A program made the position numbers and the translations under genes. The notes under the pieces were generated by a model. The model saw nothing but the letters and a program-made list of their open reading frames with translations, was not told the origin of the DNA and searched no databases. From Macrostomum hystrix (Eukaryota; Platyhelminthes; Macrostomidae), in assembly GCA_950097015.1 (NCBI GenBank), contig CATNEN010000038.1, positions 186,001 to 250,000 of the forward strand: a stretch of 64,000 nucleotides of DNA. Reading direction: 5' to 3'. This document shows, one piece after another, positions 55,901 through 64,000 of this stretch. Position 1 is the stretch's first letter, and every line of letters starts with the position of its first letter.

Positions 55901-58900
55901 CGGCGGTCAGCATGATCGCAGCCTCGCCGATTTGGCCGCCTTCGCACTGATGGGCGCCATTGAACAGGTATTTGAGTGCCTTAAATTCGACCTTCAAATG
56001 CCACACGCAATCGTCATGTTACTTACATAACACGCCTTTTTGTGCCAAAAATGCTTCGATAGTAACTTATATATATGATCTTAACCACTAGGCTGCACAG
56101 AGAGTTGTAGGTCGGGGGTTCGATTCCCGACTCCTAAACTGGAACTGGAACTATGACTGGAACTAAATTGTGTCCTTCAGCAAGGCACTTAAGTTTGCAG
56201 TGCTTCATTTCACCCAGCTGTTAAATACCAGAGTTAAAGCAATAGCATAGGGTAGTTGAGGGTTGGTGTGGTGTCACCCAGTCCATGGACTGAACAGCCG
56301 TACGAAGTATTCATATGCGCCGCTGAATAGCTGCTGCTGCGTTGTCGACTGTACATCTGACCCAAACAGGTGTAATAATACCTATATATTGATCTGCAAA
56401 TATTTCATATTTTAGCTCTCTACCGACGAGTTTAAGTCGCATCTGTTCGAGAAATTGTCCACTAAGCTATCTAGCGGCTGGGACAGCCTTGACGTCAACG
56501 GACTAATGCTGTTGCTATGCTGTCACCAGCATCAGAAGGTGAGCATAAAACCTAGCTTATTTAGTGTCATTTAAATTCATCGAATTTCATCTGATCGGGT
56601 TTATCTGATCTATGGCCTCACCTGGTTCGGGTGTGTTTCACGTTGGGCTCATCTGATCTATGGCCTCACCTGGTTCGGGTGTGCTTCACGTTGGGCTCAT
56701 CTGATCTATGGCCTCACCTGGTTCGGGTGTGCTTCACGTTGGGCTCATCTGATCTATGGCCTCACCTGGTTCGGGTGTGCTTCACGTTGGGCTCATCTGA
56801 TCTATGGCCTCACCTGGTTCGGGTGTGTTTCACGTTGGGCTCATCTGATCTATGGCCTCACCTGGTTCGGGTGTGTTTCACGTTGGGCTCATCTGATCTA
56901 TGGCCTCACCTGGTTCAGGTGTTTAAAGATTCGTTCTATTAGTAACCTCATACAGCTTAAAATATCCCTATTAGAATTGCCGAAATGACTGAAACTCCTT
57001 TTCAAAACACTGGCAATGCTTTCCTTTCTTACCTAACTCTAATTTTTCAGGAAGCCGTTGGCCGCAACTACCTGAAGACGCACTACGACACCAAGCATCT
57101 AATTAGTCAGGCAAATCTGGATCACTTTCTGCGCATCTGTTTGGTAATATTTGGGAAGCTTATTTGCACTTTATTTACTTTTCATAACACATGTTATTGT
57201 TTGTTGTTGTGCATATTCACTGGCGCATCATTTGATGATTCTGCCCATTCGGCTGACTCCTTAGCGTAACTGTGAGCTCACGCATCTGCCCTGACATTCT
57301 CATCGTCAGACTGTGTATAATGTCACTGTGCCTCTCCCTCACTCTCCATTTTTTCCTAATCCCTAATCCCTAGGTCAAGGGGGTAAGTGCCAGTGCGGTC
57401 TAACGCGTTTGCCTCTCGCACCAAGGTCCCTGAGTTCGATTCCGCGGCGAGGCCACATTCATTTGAAATTTACGCCCTTGCGGGCAATGGACTTCAAGAA
57501 ATTTCAACTAATAAACCCTCCATGCCCGCAGCTCGCCTAGGTCTCTATTCCCTATAATTCCCTGTCCTTGATTCAGGATCCCAAATTCCGATAGTACACA
57601 AAGCGCCTCATCTCCCTTCGCAGTCTTCCGTGAACGACTCCAACGACTGTCTGAGCAGCTGCCGCCTCCACCCAGGCGTCGAGCTACTGTTGAACAGCCT
57701 GCTGACGAAATCGCCCAGTCTGCTAGCCGAATTCGCCGCTTCGATAGTCAGGGCGACCCTGACTGACCCGGACCTGCCGCCAGCTCGCAAAGCGCTCGGC
57801 CTGGCCGTTCTAGTCTGGATCTCCAACTGTCCCGTTGAAAGCTTTGGCGAGTCGTCCGCCAACTCCAAAGCGGAGTGCCTGGCCGAATGCCTGGCTAGCG
57901 TGGAAGTTTGTCGCCAGCTGCGCAGCCATGCCGCCAGCCGGAAGTCTCTGTTGCACTCGTTTGCTTGCAAATTACTAGCTAGCAATCAGCTACTGCCCAG
58001 TTCTACTGATGGACACGCCATCCTAGTAGCCGTTGCCAACCGGTTGCTAGGGGCAGATTGTTTGTTCGATGACGGCCTGTCGGCCGAGTGTCGCGTCCTG
58101 CGTGCAGATACAATGGCCCGACTACCCGTTGATCTGCTTGACGACTGCGCGAGGTTAGTGGACTAACGATGTGTTTTTTTAGATTGTTGAGGGATTTCAG
58201 GTGGTTTTATGTAGGGTTTCAGGTGGGTTGGTTGTTGGGATTCTGGTAGGTTGGTTGTTGGTTTTATGGTGGGTTGGTTGTTGGGTTTCTGGTGGGTTGG
58301 TTGTTGGGTTTCTGGTGGGTTAATTGTGGGGTTTTAGGTGGGTTGTTTGTTGGGTTTCTGTTGGTTGGTTGTAGGGCTTCAGGTGGGTTGCTTGTAAGGT
58401 TTCAGGTGGGTTGCTTGTAAGGTTTCAGGTGGGTTGGTTGTTGGGTTTCAGGTGGGTTGGTTGTTTGATTTCAGGTGGGTTGGTTGTTGAGTTTCTGGTG
58501 GGTTGGTTGTTGGGTTTCTGGTGGGTTAATTGTGGGGTTTTAGATGGGTTGTTTGTTGGGTTTCTGTTGGTTGGTTGTAGGGCTTCAGGTGGGTTGCTTG
58601 TAAGGTTTCAGGTGGGTTGGTTGTTGGGTTTCAGGTGGGTTGTGTAAGACTTGCGTACTTGCACTTCGCCCCGCATTGCGTCAGCTTGCTCCAGCCAATC
58701 AATACCTCTTACGTCTTGTGCGCGCACTCAGCACTTTCAACTCTCACCTGTCGTACCCCCACCCCAATTATCGATCCATTAAATATATATTGTCGCCCGC
58801 GGGGCAGCGCTCAGTTGAGCATATTTTCGACCACAAATCAAAGACTCTACAGTGGCATCGCAAGCAGTCATGTCTGTGCCCCTACACCTGCCCCCACCTG

Positions 58901-61900
58901 AGCCTTTCGATACACAGAAAGAGCCACACAATCTCGCGGCGCGTTGGGCAGAATGGGCGAGCCGGTTCAAGTGCTTTGTGACAGCTAGCGGCATTTCAAA
59001 CACGCAACAGCAACGCGAAATTCTGCTATACGTCGGCGGTAAACAGCTTTACGAAGCCTACGCAGAGCTGACCACACCAGGCGAGTCACTCGACGATCTC
59101 CTAAAGGCCTTCAAAGGGCACTTCAGCAGCAGGCACAACCCCGTGTTCGTGCGGTACGAGTTCCGGTTCTGCACCCAACAGCAGGGCGAGTCCATCAACG
59201 CTTGGGTGCAGCGGCTGTACAGGGCAGCGGAGGGCTGCGATTTCGAGACCCAGCGCGACCCCATCATCAGGGACCAGATCGTTGCCGGCTGCCAATCAGA
59301 CCAGCTGCGCCGCAGGCTGCTGCAGACACCGAACATCGGCCTCCAGGACGCCCTGCAGCAGGCCAGAGCCTTCGAATCGGCGGACCTCCAGTCAGCGGCT
59401 ATCGAAGCCCGCAAGTCCGACTCTGTGAATGCGGTTCGGCGAATCGAGAGGCCAGCGAGATTGGAGCAGCCCAGAAACAGCAAATGCATCCGCTGTGGCG
59501 AGCCGGGCCACAGAACTTGCGAGGCGGCCCGCGGAAAGACTTGCCGGAGCTGCAACAAAGTTGGGCACCTAGCGAAGGCCTGTCTGTCCAAACCGTCCGG
59601 CTCGAGGAGGGTGCACACCATCACCGAGGAGCAGCAGCCCGAACAGCAGGGACCCGATGACAGTGACAGTAGCTGCGAGGTCTTCAGCCTCTCCCCTCTG
59701 AGAAAGAGGCTGCCGCTCGTGAAAGCCGACATCAACGGTCGTGCCACAGACCTGCTTATTGACAGCGGCGCGACCTGCAACCTCATGGACGTCAGGACCT
59801 TCAAGGCCATCGAGGGCAGCGCGGCCCAGCTTGTTGAGTCCCAAAAAAAAGTATTCCCGTTCGGCTCCAGCAAGCCGCTGACGACATTGGGCAAGGCCAC
59901 CTTGCAAACGACCGTCTACGACGTCAGCGCCCGCATCAGCTACATCATCGTGAAGGAAAGCGGCACCACGATCATCGGCCGCCAGACCAGCGAGGGACTC
60001 GGCATTCTGCGCATCGGGCCAAGCCAACCGACGGTCTGCCAGCTGACGGAAGCCAACAAGCTGCCGAAGTCTCTCAACACAGCCCTGGAGGCAGCAGCAG
60101 CCGAGGCGAACGACCGGACGCTACCAGAACAGGAGCGCCTAGCCAACATCCTCCGGGCACACCGCCAACGTTTCGAGGGCATCGGCTGTGTCAAGGACGT
60201 CGAGGTCAGCATCCACCTACGCGAAGAAGCCGTGCCTGTCTGCCACCCACCCAGCCGAGTCCCGGTGCACCTGCGGGAGGCAGCGCAGCGCGAGCTGGAC
60301 GAACAGCTTGCGGCCGGCATCATCGAGCGAGTGAAGGGACCGTCCGACTGGGTGGCCCGCATGGTGGTAGTCCCGAAGTCGCAGCCGGGCCAAGTGCGCA
60401 TCACCCAGGACCTGCGAGATGTCAACAAGTTCGTGGTGCCCGAGAAGCAGCCCATCCCGACATTCGAGGAGGTCACAGACGAAATGGCAGGCGCGCGCTA
60501 CTTCTCGGAGCTCGACATCAACAAGGCCTTCCATCAGATCCGTGTCCGGGAGGAATCGCGCCACTTGCTGACGTTCTCCACGCCAAAGGGCCTCATGCGA
60601 CTGACGCGCCTGTGCATGGGCTTCACGTCAGCGTCGGAGATCCTGCAGAGGGTCATGACCACCGTGCTCGGCGGCCTGTCCGGCGTCCGCTGGGTGCACG
60701 ATGACATCATCATCTACGCCAGAAACATCAAGGACCACAACCAGCAACTGGCGGCAACTCTGCAGCGGCTGGAGTCCTACAACGTCACCCTCAACCCGGC
60801 GAAGTGCAGATTCGCGGTCAGGGAGGCGACTTTTCTCGCCATGCGCCTCTCTGAGAAGGGCATCCAGCCAACTGAGGACAAGGTGAGCGCGGTCCAGTCG
60901 TTTAGGGCACCGAAGAACGCGTCCGAGGTGAGATCATTCCTAGGCCTCGTTGCCTTTGTCAGCCGCTTTATCCCAGCACTCGCAGACATTGCCAAGCCTC
61001 TCAGAAACCTGACCAGAAGGGAGGCCGCCTGGACCTGGGGAGCGGCGGAAGACGCTGCCTTCAACGCCGTCAAGAGCTCCATCGCTGCCAGCAGCACTTT
61101 AGCGTTCTTCGACAAGCAGAAGCCGACAGAAGTGATCGTGGACGCCAGCCCGACCGGCCTCGGGGCAATCCTTAGCCAGCAACAACCAGACGGCAGCCTG
61201 AGACCAATCGCCTACGCCAGCCGCGCCCTGACGGCCGTAGAGGCGCGCTACTCGCAGACTGAGCGGGAGGCCCTCGCGGTTAAATTCGGCTGCCTCCGCT
61301 TCCGCCACTACCTCAGCGGCTCACCCGGCTTCCGAGTCGTCACCGATCACAAGCCGCTGGTGCACCTCTTCAAGCCAAATTCCCGGCCGCCTCCGAGGAT
61401 CGAAAGAATGGCACTGAGCATCCAGGACCTGGTGTTCGAGACAACATACAGGCCAGGCCCGTCCATCCCCAGCGATGTCCTGAGCCGGCAACCAAGCGGG
61501 CCCTCAGCAGTCGCTGCAGTCGGTGAGTCCAGGGACACTAACTTCATTAACAGCATCGCCGAAGCCGCCACCCCGAAGGGACTCTCGCTGCAGCAGATCA
61601 AGGGGGCGACGGCAAGAGACGAAGCGCTGCGGGCAGCCATCGCGGCCCTCCGCGGTGGCGACTGGGACCTTCGAGACGCAACGCTGCGGTCCCTGCATGC
61701 GCTGAAGCAGGAGCTGTCCGCAACCGACGGGGTCTTGCTACGAGGACACCGGATTGTCGTCCCCGAGGCTCTACGACAGGCAGTGCTGCGCCTAGCGCAC
61801 CAAGGACACCAGGGAGACAAGAAGACACAGGCCAGACTGTCCGCGAAGGTCTGGTGGCCAGGCATGGTTGGAGAAGCGCGGCGCATGTGCGACACCTGTC

Positions 61901-64000
61901 TGCCGTGCCAAGCAGCGAGCCATCGAGCGGCAGTCCCGGCGGCTCCGCTGCAGGCCACGCCGCTGCCGCCGTATGCCTGGCACACTCTGGGCATCGACTT
62001 CACCGGACCGGTGCAAAACCGGCACCTGCTGGTCATTGTGGACCACTTCTCCCGGTATCCAATCGTCATCAGCATGTCGTCCATGACTGCTGAGGCCGTC
62101 ACCAAGCAGCTGCGAAAACTTTTCGCCACGTTCGGCAGGCCGACCCAGCTCGTGTCCGACAACGGGCCGCCGTTCAGTTCGCAAGCGTTCCGCGACTACC
62201 TCGGCAGCAACGGCATCCAGCAGCGTCTCGTCACACCGTACCACCCGGCGGCGAACGGCGTCACGGAACGCGTCAACCGATCAATCAACAAGACCGTCAG
62301 GATCGCCAACATCGAGTCAACAGACTGGCGGGAGGCTCTGGAGGACTGGCTAGAAGCCTACCGCAACACCCCGCATTCGAGCACGGGGTCGACGCCAGCC
62401 GAGCTCATGTTCCAGCGGCAGGTCCAGGACGTCATCCCCAGCGTGCAACAGCGACGCCAGCAGCCGCGCAACCTGGCGTCCATCAGGGCCCGCGACAACG
62501 AGGCCAAGCAGCGGATGGCCCGGTACGCCGACGACCGCCGAAGGGCCGCAAGCCACGACATTAGATCTGGTGACTCGGTGCTACGCAGGCGGAGACCAGC
62601 GGCCAAGACAAAGACACCGTTCGAGCCGGAGCCCTGGACCATCGACGAGGTAAAGGGCAACTCCCTGGTGCTGAGCAGAGGGCGCCAGACCTGCATGCGT
62701 CACATCACGGACCTCAAGCACCTGCCCACAATCGACCAGCCACCGACGCCACCGCCACCAGGCGGGTCAGCGCCACCAATGGAGCCACCAGCGGCAGCGG
62801 CGCCAGCAGCGCCACCAGAGGCGCCTACAGCGCTGCTACCGGCGCCACCCCTGGCGCAGCCACGGACGGCGGGAGGCCGTGCATCGCCGCCGAACGTCTC
62901 GAGGTGCCCACTGCCGCGCGCGTGTAAAATCAGTCGACTGTGACTCTTTTGCGGTACTCAAAAGAACGGTACTCAATATGCCGTTCTAATCACTACTTTC
63001 GCATCATCGTGAACAATACTTGTCATTCATTTGCCATGCCAACAATTTAATACTCACTTTTATTCCTTGTTGGGGGGTGGGAGCGCCTGTTTTACCTTAT
63101 TCAAGTTTCGTCTTTGTGGCCACCCTGCTCGTGTTAATCTCCTATTTTAATTTCATTTTGGGAAGGATGTAAGACTTGCGTACTTGCACTTCGCCCCGCA
63201 TTGCGTCAGCTTGCTCCAGCCAATCAATACCTCTTACGTCTTGTGCGCGCACTCAGCACTTTCAACTCTCACCTGTCGTACCCCCACCCCAATTATCGAT
63301 CCATTAAATATATATTGTCGCCCGCGGGGCAGCGCTCAGTTGAGCATATTTTCGACCACAAATCAAAGACTCTACAGGTTGGTTGTTGGATTTCAGGTGG
63401 GTTGGTTGTTGGGTTTCAGGTGGGTTGGTTGTTGGATTTCAGGTGGGTTGGTTGTTGGGTTTCTGGTGGGTTAGTTGTTGGGTTTCAGGTGATTTCATGT
63501 AGTTAGATTTTATGCTTTAGGTTTTCAGGTAGCTATCGGTTTAAAATTGCTTGTAGGTTTCCGCGAATGCTGTTAGGTGTCTACTTGCAGTAGCATAGCA
63601 CAGATGCTGTGTTGAAATCTACACATAAATCTATATCTTCATTAGCCGCATCGAAGCCGAGCTGTCTAGCGGCAGCTGTCCTACGGCATCCAATCAGAAG
63701 CAAGCGGAGGCTATTGTTCAAAACAGAAGAGCCGCCTTCGGCCTGCAGACCCTGCGCCTCCTGGCCTCTGGCAGCCGGGCCCTGCTTGCCGACCGACCGA
63801 AATCCTGCGCCAGAATGCTGCTGTGCCTGGCCGACCTGTTCCTTCCCGGACAGCCGGTTGCTGGGGACGCTTCGGCTACGGACGCCCGGTCGGCTTTCTG
63901 CCGCGCCCTGGACTCGGTCTCGGCCGCGGCCCTGTCTGGCGGCTCCGCCTATCGACGCGGCTATCGTCGCTGCCTGCGCCAGCTGGGCTCCGGCTTGATC
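52914..64000 (+). CDS. MYBBP1A / DNA polymerase V (Pol5)-like nucleolar protein, 5' part (8 exons, runs off the window)
   Basis: Exons: 52914-53069, 54733-54855, 54950-55039, 55776-55967, 56416-56538, 57051-57143, 57624-58153, 63646-64000 (open at the edge). All junction phases fit (introns 1-6 phase 0, intron 7 phase 2). The N-terminus reads MKTEKRKILSDKDFTQIFWK, then 'LERLFKGLAGIKPESKHGFS' and 'LALALLLEKLHKNQ', the hallmark Pol5/MYBBP1A start (R-L--GL---R--AR-GFS-AL-ELL). It is followed by a Leu/Ala-rich helical repeat region ('KKAGACLLVLVATRSGAFAKL' in part). The family works in the nucleolus in rRNA gene regulation and ribosome biogenesis. Intron 7 (5.5 kb) holds an LTR retrotransposon in the same orientation. 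The C-terminus is outside the window. Sequence divergence is high, so the family call rests on the first three exons and the overall helical-repeat character. Confidence 0.65.
53070..54732. other. MYBBP1A-like intron 1, AT-rich
   Basis: 1.66 kb with no recognised repeat array. A small family 1 SINE-like scrap (CACTAGGCTACAACCTCTAA) sits at about 53610-53630. Otherwise nothing is seen. Confidence 0.45.
55120..55680. repeat. 21-bp minisatellite, about 26 copies, MYBBP1A-like intron 3
   Basis: Core GGGATCAGTATCCCAGAAAT (21-bp period) with GCGATC, AAAATC and AACCGG variants. The unit contains the short palindromes GGGAT..ATCCC and GATC. On the gene's strand TATCCCAG|AAAT is acceptor-like. It occupies most of the 736-bp intron. 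Confidence 0.95.
56070..56385 (+). mobile_element. SINE family 1 (near full length)
   Basis: Plus-strand head with CTTAACCACTAGGCTGC and B box GGTTCGATTCC (near 56119-56129), body GTCCTTCAGCAAGGCACTTA, CACCCAGCTGTTAAATACC, CCCAGTCCATGGACTGAACA and ACATCTGACCCAAACAGG, ending GTGTAATAATA. It is the best counterpart of the 1629-1925 copy. It is in MYBBP1A-like intron 4, next to the acceptor at 56416. Confidence 0.85.
56590..56925. repeat. 48-bp minisatellite, 7 copies, MYBBP1A-like intron 5
   Basis: Unit: CTCATCTGATCTATGGCCTC, ACCTGGTTCGGGTGTGCTTC, ACGTTGGG. Nearly identical copies, with only a T/C change in GTGTTTC/GTGCTTC. 48 is a multiple of three, so it reads open. Confidence 0.95.
57285..57520 (+). 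mobile_element. tRNA-derived SINE, family 2
   Basis: Head GTAAGTGCCAGTGCGGTCTA, ACGCGTTTGCCTCTCGCACC, AAGGTCCCTG, B box GAGTTCGATTCCG (57432-57444), GCGAGGCCACATTCATTTG, then ATTTACGCCCTTGCGGGC. It matches the minus-strand copy at 7.04-7.27 kb. The stretch at 57285-57340 (CATTCTCATCGTCAGAC, TCACTGTGCCT) is also shared with 7.05-7.10 kb but lies on the other side of the head. Confidence 0.7.
58195..58642. repeat. About 23-bp minisatellite in MYBBP1A-like intron 7, left part
   Basis: GGTTTCAGGTGGGTTGGTTG-type units with TTCTGG and GTAAGG variants begin about 45 bp after the exon 7 donor. The array is interrupted by the LTR retrotransposon and resumes at 63377. The unit carries TTTCAG|GTGGGT on the gene's strand. 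Confidence 0.95.
58643..58851 (+). repeat. 5' LTR (209 bp)
   Basis: Starts TGTAAGACTTGCG and ends GACTCTACA. It contains an AT-rich ATTAAATATATATTG (58779-58793) as a likely TATA region and CCAATCAATACC upstream. It is followed at once by GTGGCATCGCAAGC, the position expected for the primer-binding site. TGGCATCGC is the part that could pair with a tRNA 3' end, tRNA not identified. Confidence 0.95.
58870..62943 (+). CDS. Gag-Pol polyprotein of the Ty3/Gypsy-type element (1357 aa)
   Basis: Starts at the first ATG after the 5' LTR (58870); the frame is already open from 58852. Domains in order: gag-like N-terminus; a CCHC zinc knuckle around residues 206-245 (second knuckle CRSCNKVGHLAKAC canonical, first one irregular); aspartic protease with DSGA near residue 298; RT with LDINKAFHQIR and MGFTSA, and a catalytic box reading VHDD (second Asp pair near 611-612) instead of Y-DD; RNase H with DASPTGLGAILSQ and TDHKPL; integrase with an HHCC zinc region (CDTCLPC) and the catalytic D-D-E at about 1043, 1097 and 1133 (D35E spacing). 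A Pro/Ala-rich tail of about 80 residues ends it. Gag and pol are fused in one frame without a frameshift. No frame damage is seen. Confidence 0.95.
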   Translation: MSVPLHLPPPEPFDTQKEPHNLAARWAEWASRFKCFVTASGISNTQQQREILLYVGGKQLYEAYAELTTPGESLDDLLKAFKGHFSSRHNPVFVRYEFRFCTQQQGESINAWVQRLYRAAEGCDFETQRDPIIRDQIVAGCQSDQLRRRLLQTPNIGLQDALQQARAFESADLQSAAIEARKSDSVNAVRRIERPARLEQPRNSKCIRCGEPGHRTCEAARGKTCRSCNKVGHLAKACLSKPSGSRRVHTITEEQQPEQQGPDDSDSSCEVFSLSPLRKRLPLVKADINGRATDLLIDSGATCNLMDVRTFKAIEGSAAQLVESQKKVFPFGSSKPLTTLGKATLQTTVYDVSARISYIIVKESGTTIIGRQTSEGLGILRIGPSQPTVCQLTEANKLPKSLNTALEAAAAEANDRTLPEQERLANILRAHRQRFEGIGCVKDVEVSIHLREEAVPVCHPPSRVPVHLREAAQRELDEQLAAGIIERVKGPSDWVARMVVVPKSQPGQVRITQDLRDVNKFVVPEKQPIPTFEEVTDEMAGARYFSELDINKAFHQIRVREESRHLLTFSTPKGLMRLTRLCMGFTSASEILQRVMTTVLGGLSGVRWVHDDIIIYARNIKDHNQQLAATLQRLESYNVTLNPAKCRFAVREATFLAMRLSEKGIQPTEDKVSAVQSFRAPKNASEVRSFLGLVAFVSRFIPALADIAKPLRNLTRREAAWTWGAAEDAAFNAVKSSIAASSTLAFFDKQKPTEVIVDASPTGLGAILSQQQPDGSLRPIAYASRALTAVEARYSQTEREALAVKFGCLRFRHYLSGSPGFRVVTDHKPLVHLFKPNSRPPPRIERMALSIQDLVFETTYRPGPSIPSDVLSRQPSGPSAVAAVGESRDTNFINSIAEAATPKGLSLQQIKGATARDEALRAAIAALRGGDWDLRDATLRSLHALKQELSATDGVLLRGHRIVVPEALRQAVLRLAHQGHQGDKKTQARLSAKVWWPGMVGEARRMCDTCLPCQAASHRAAVPAAPLQATPLPPYAWHTLGIDFTGPVQNRHLLVIVDHFSRYPIVISMSSMTAEAVTKQLRKLFATFGRPTQLVSDNGPPFSSQAFRDYLGSNGIQQRLVTPYHPAANGVTERVNRSINKTVRIANIESTDWREALEDWLEAYRNTPHSSTGSTPAELMFQRQVQDVIPSVQQRRQQPRNLASIRARDNEAKQRMARYADDRRRAASHDIRSGDSVLRRRRPAAKTKTPFEPEPWTIDEVKGNSLVLSRGRQTCMRHITDLKHLPTIDQPPTPPPPGGSAPPMEPPAAAAPAAPPEAPTALLPAPPLAQPRTAGGRASPPNVSRCPLPRACKISRL
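63160..63167 (+). other. Polypurine tract of the LTR element
   Basis: GGGAAGGA lies directly before the 3' LTR, preceded by a T-run, in the standard position for plus-strand priming. Confidence 0.8.
63168..63376 (+). repeat. 3' LTR (209 bp)
   Basis: Same length as, and by eye identical to, the 5' LTR. Followed by the target duplication GGTTG. Confidence 0.95.
63377..63500. repeat. About 23-bp minisatellite in MYBBP1A-like intron 7, right part
   Basis: Continuation of the 58195-58642 array (GGTTGGTTGTTGGATTTCAG units) after the retrotransposon. It decays by about 63540, some 100 bp before exon 8. Confidence 0.95.

Larger units (their letters stand above)
58643..63376 (+). mobile_element. Complete Ty3/Gypsy-type LTR retrotransposon (4.73 kb)
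   Basis: LTRs at 58643-58851 and 63168-63376 are both 209 bp, start TG and end CA, and appear identical base for base. The 5-bp target duplication GGTTG lies outside both ends (58638-58642 and 63377-63381). One gag-pol ORF in between has domain order protease, RT, RNase H, integrase, as in Ty3/Gypsy (Metaviridae). There is no env-like ORF. It is inserted in sense orientation in an intronic minisatellite. Identical LTRs and an open ORF indicate a recent, possibly still active insertion. Confidence 0.97.

Noticed and set aside
59058-62696. Long minus-strand frames inside the retrotransposon
   Set aside because: Shadows of the GC-rich gag-pol ORF, which has all the domain evidence on the plus strand.

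Overview
This is eukaryotic nuclear DNA from an invertebrate. It has split genes with GT-AG introns, GC-rich exons set in AT-rich non-coding DNA, CAG/polyQ tracts, tRNA-derived SINEs, an intact Ty3/Gypsy-type LTR retrotransposon, and an unusual load of minisatellites (about 25 arrays, units mostly 17-58 bp). The protein set (TRPM, OTUD7/Cezanne, LRCH, MYBBP1A/Pol5) is animal. A repeat-rich flatworm such as Macrostomum would fit, but that is inference, not shown by the sequence.

Layout. 1-3.0 kb: non-coding DNA with a hairpin, a decayed inverted-repeat element and a SINE. 3.0-13.9 kb, minus strand: the N-terminal half of a TRPM-family channel in eight exons; the pore region is not in the window. 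Candidate first exons lie at 15.2 and 20.6 kb. 15.8-23 kb: minisatellites, a 630-bp SINE with target-site duplications, and AT-rich DNA. 23.1-28.7 kb, plus strand: a complete five-exon OTUD7/Cezanne-like deubiquitinase whose exon phases all join. 28.7-32.3 kb: an intergenic array and an 826-bp element with perfect 30-bp terminal inverted repeats. 32.3-45.9 kb, minus strand: a complete seven-exon LRCH gene (LRRs plus calponin-homology domain, 568 aa), whose introns hold a 2.8-kb and a 3.5-kb array. 46.5-46.9 kb: a foldback element. 47.2-48.7 kb: a 120-bp direct-repeat pair, weakly 5S-like, flanking a small TATA-box gene for a secreted six-cysteine protein. 50-52.6 kb: LINE wreckage with a perfect 52-bp inverted repeat. 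52.9-64 kb, plus strand: a MYBBP1A/Pol5-like gene that runs off the window. Its intron 7 holds a 4.7-kb LTR retrotransposon with apparently identical LTRs and one uninterrupted gag-pol ORF.

The genes are unrelated housekeeping or signalling genes and form no pathway. The most unusual theme is the link between arrays and splicing. Nearly every long intron carries its own private minisatellite. These often start or end within about 20-50 bp of an exon, and many have a unit containing a sense-strand CAG|G or CAG|GT core that looks like a splice site. In one case (40.14 kb) the real 3' splice site sits inside the terminal repeat unit.
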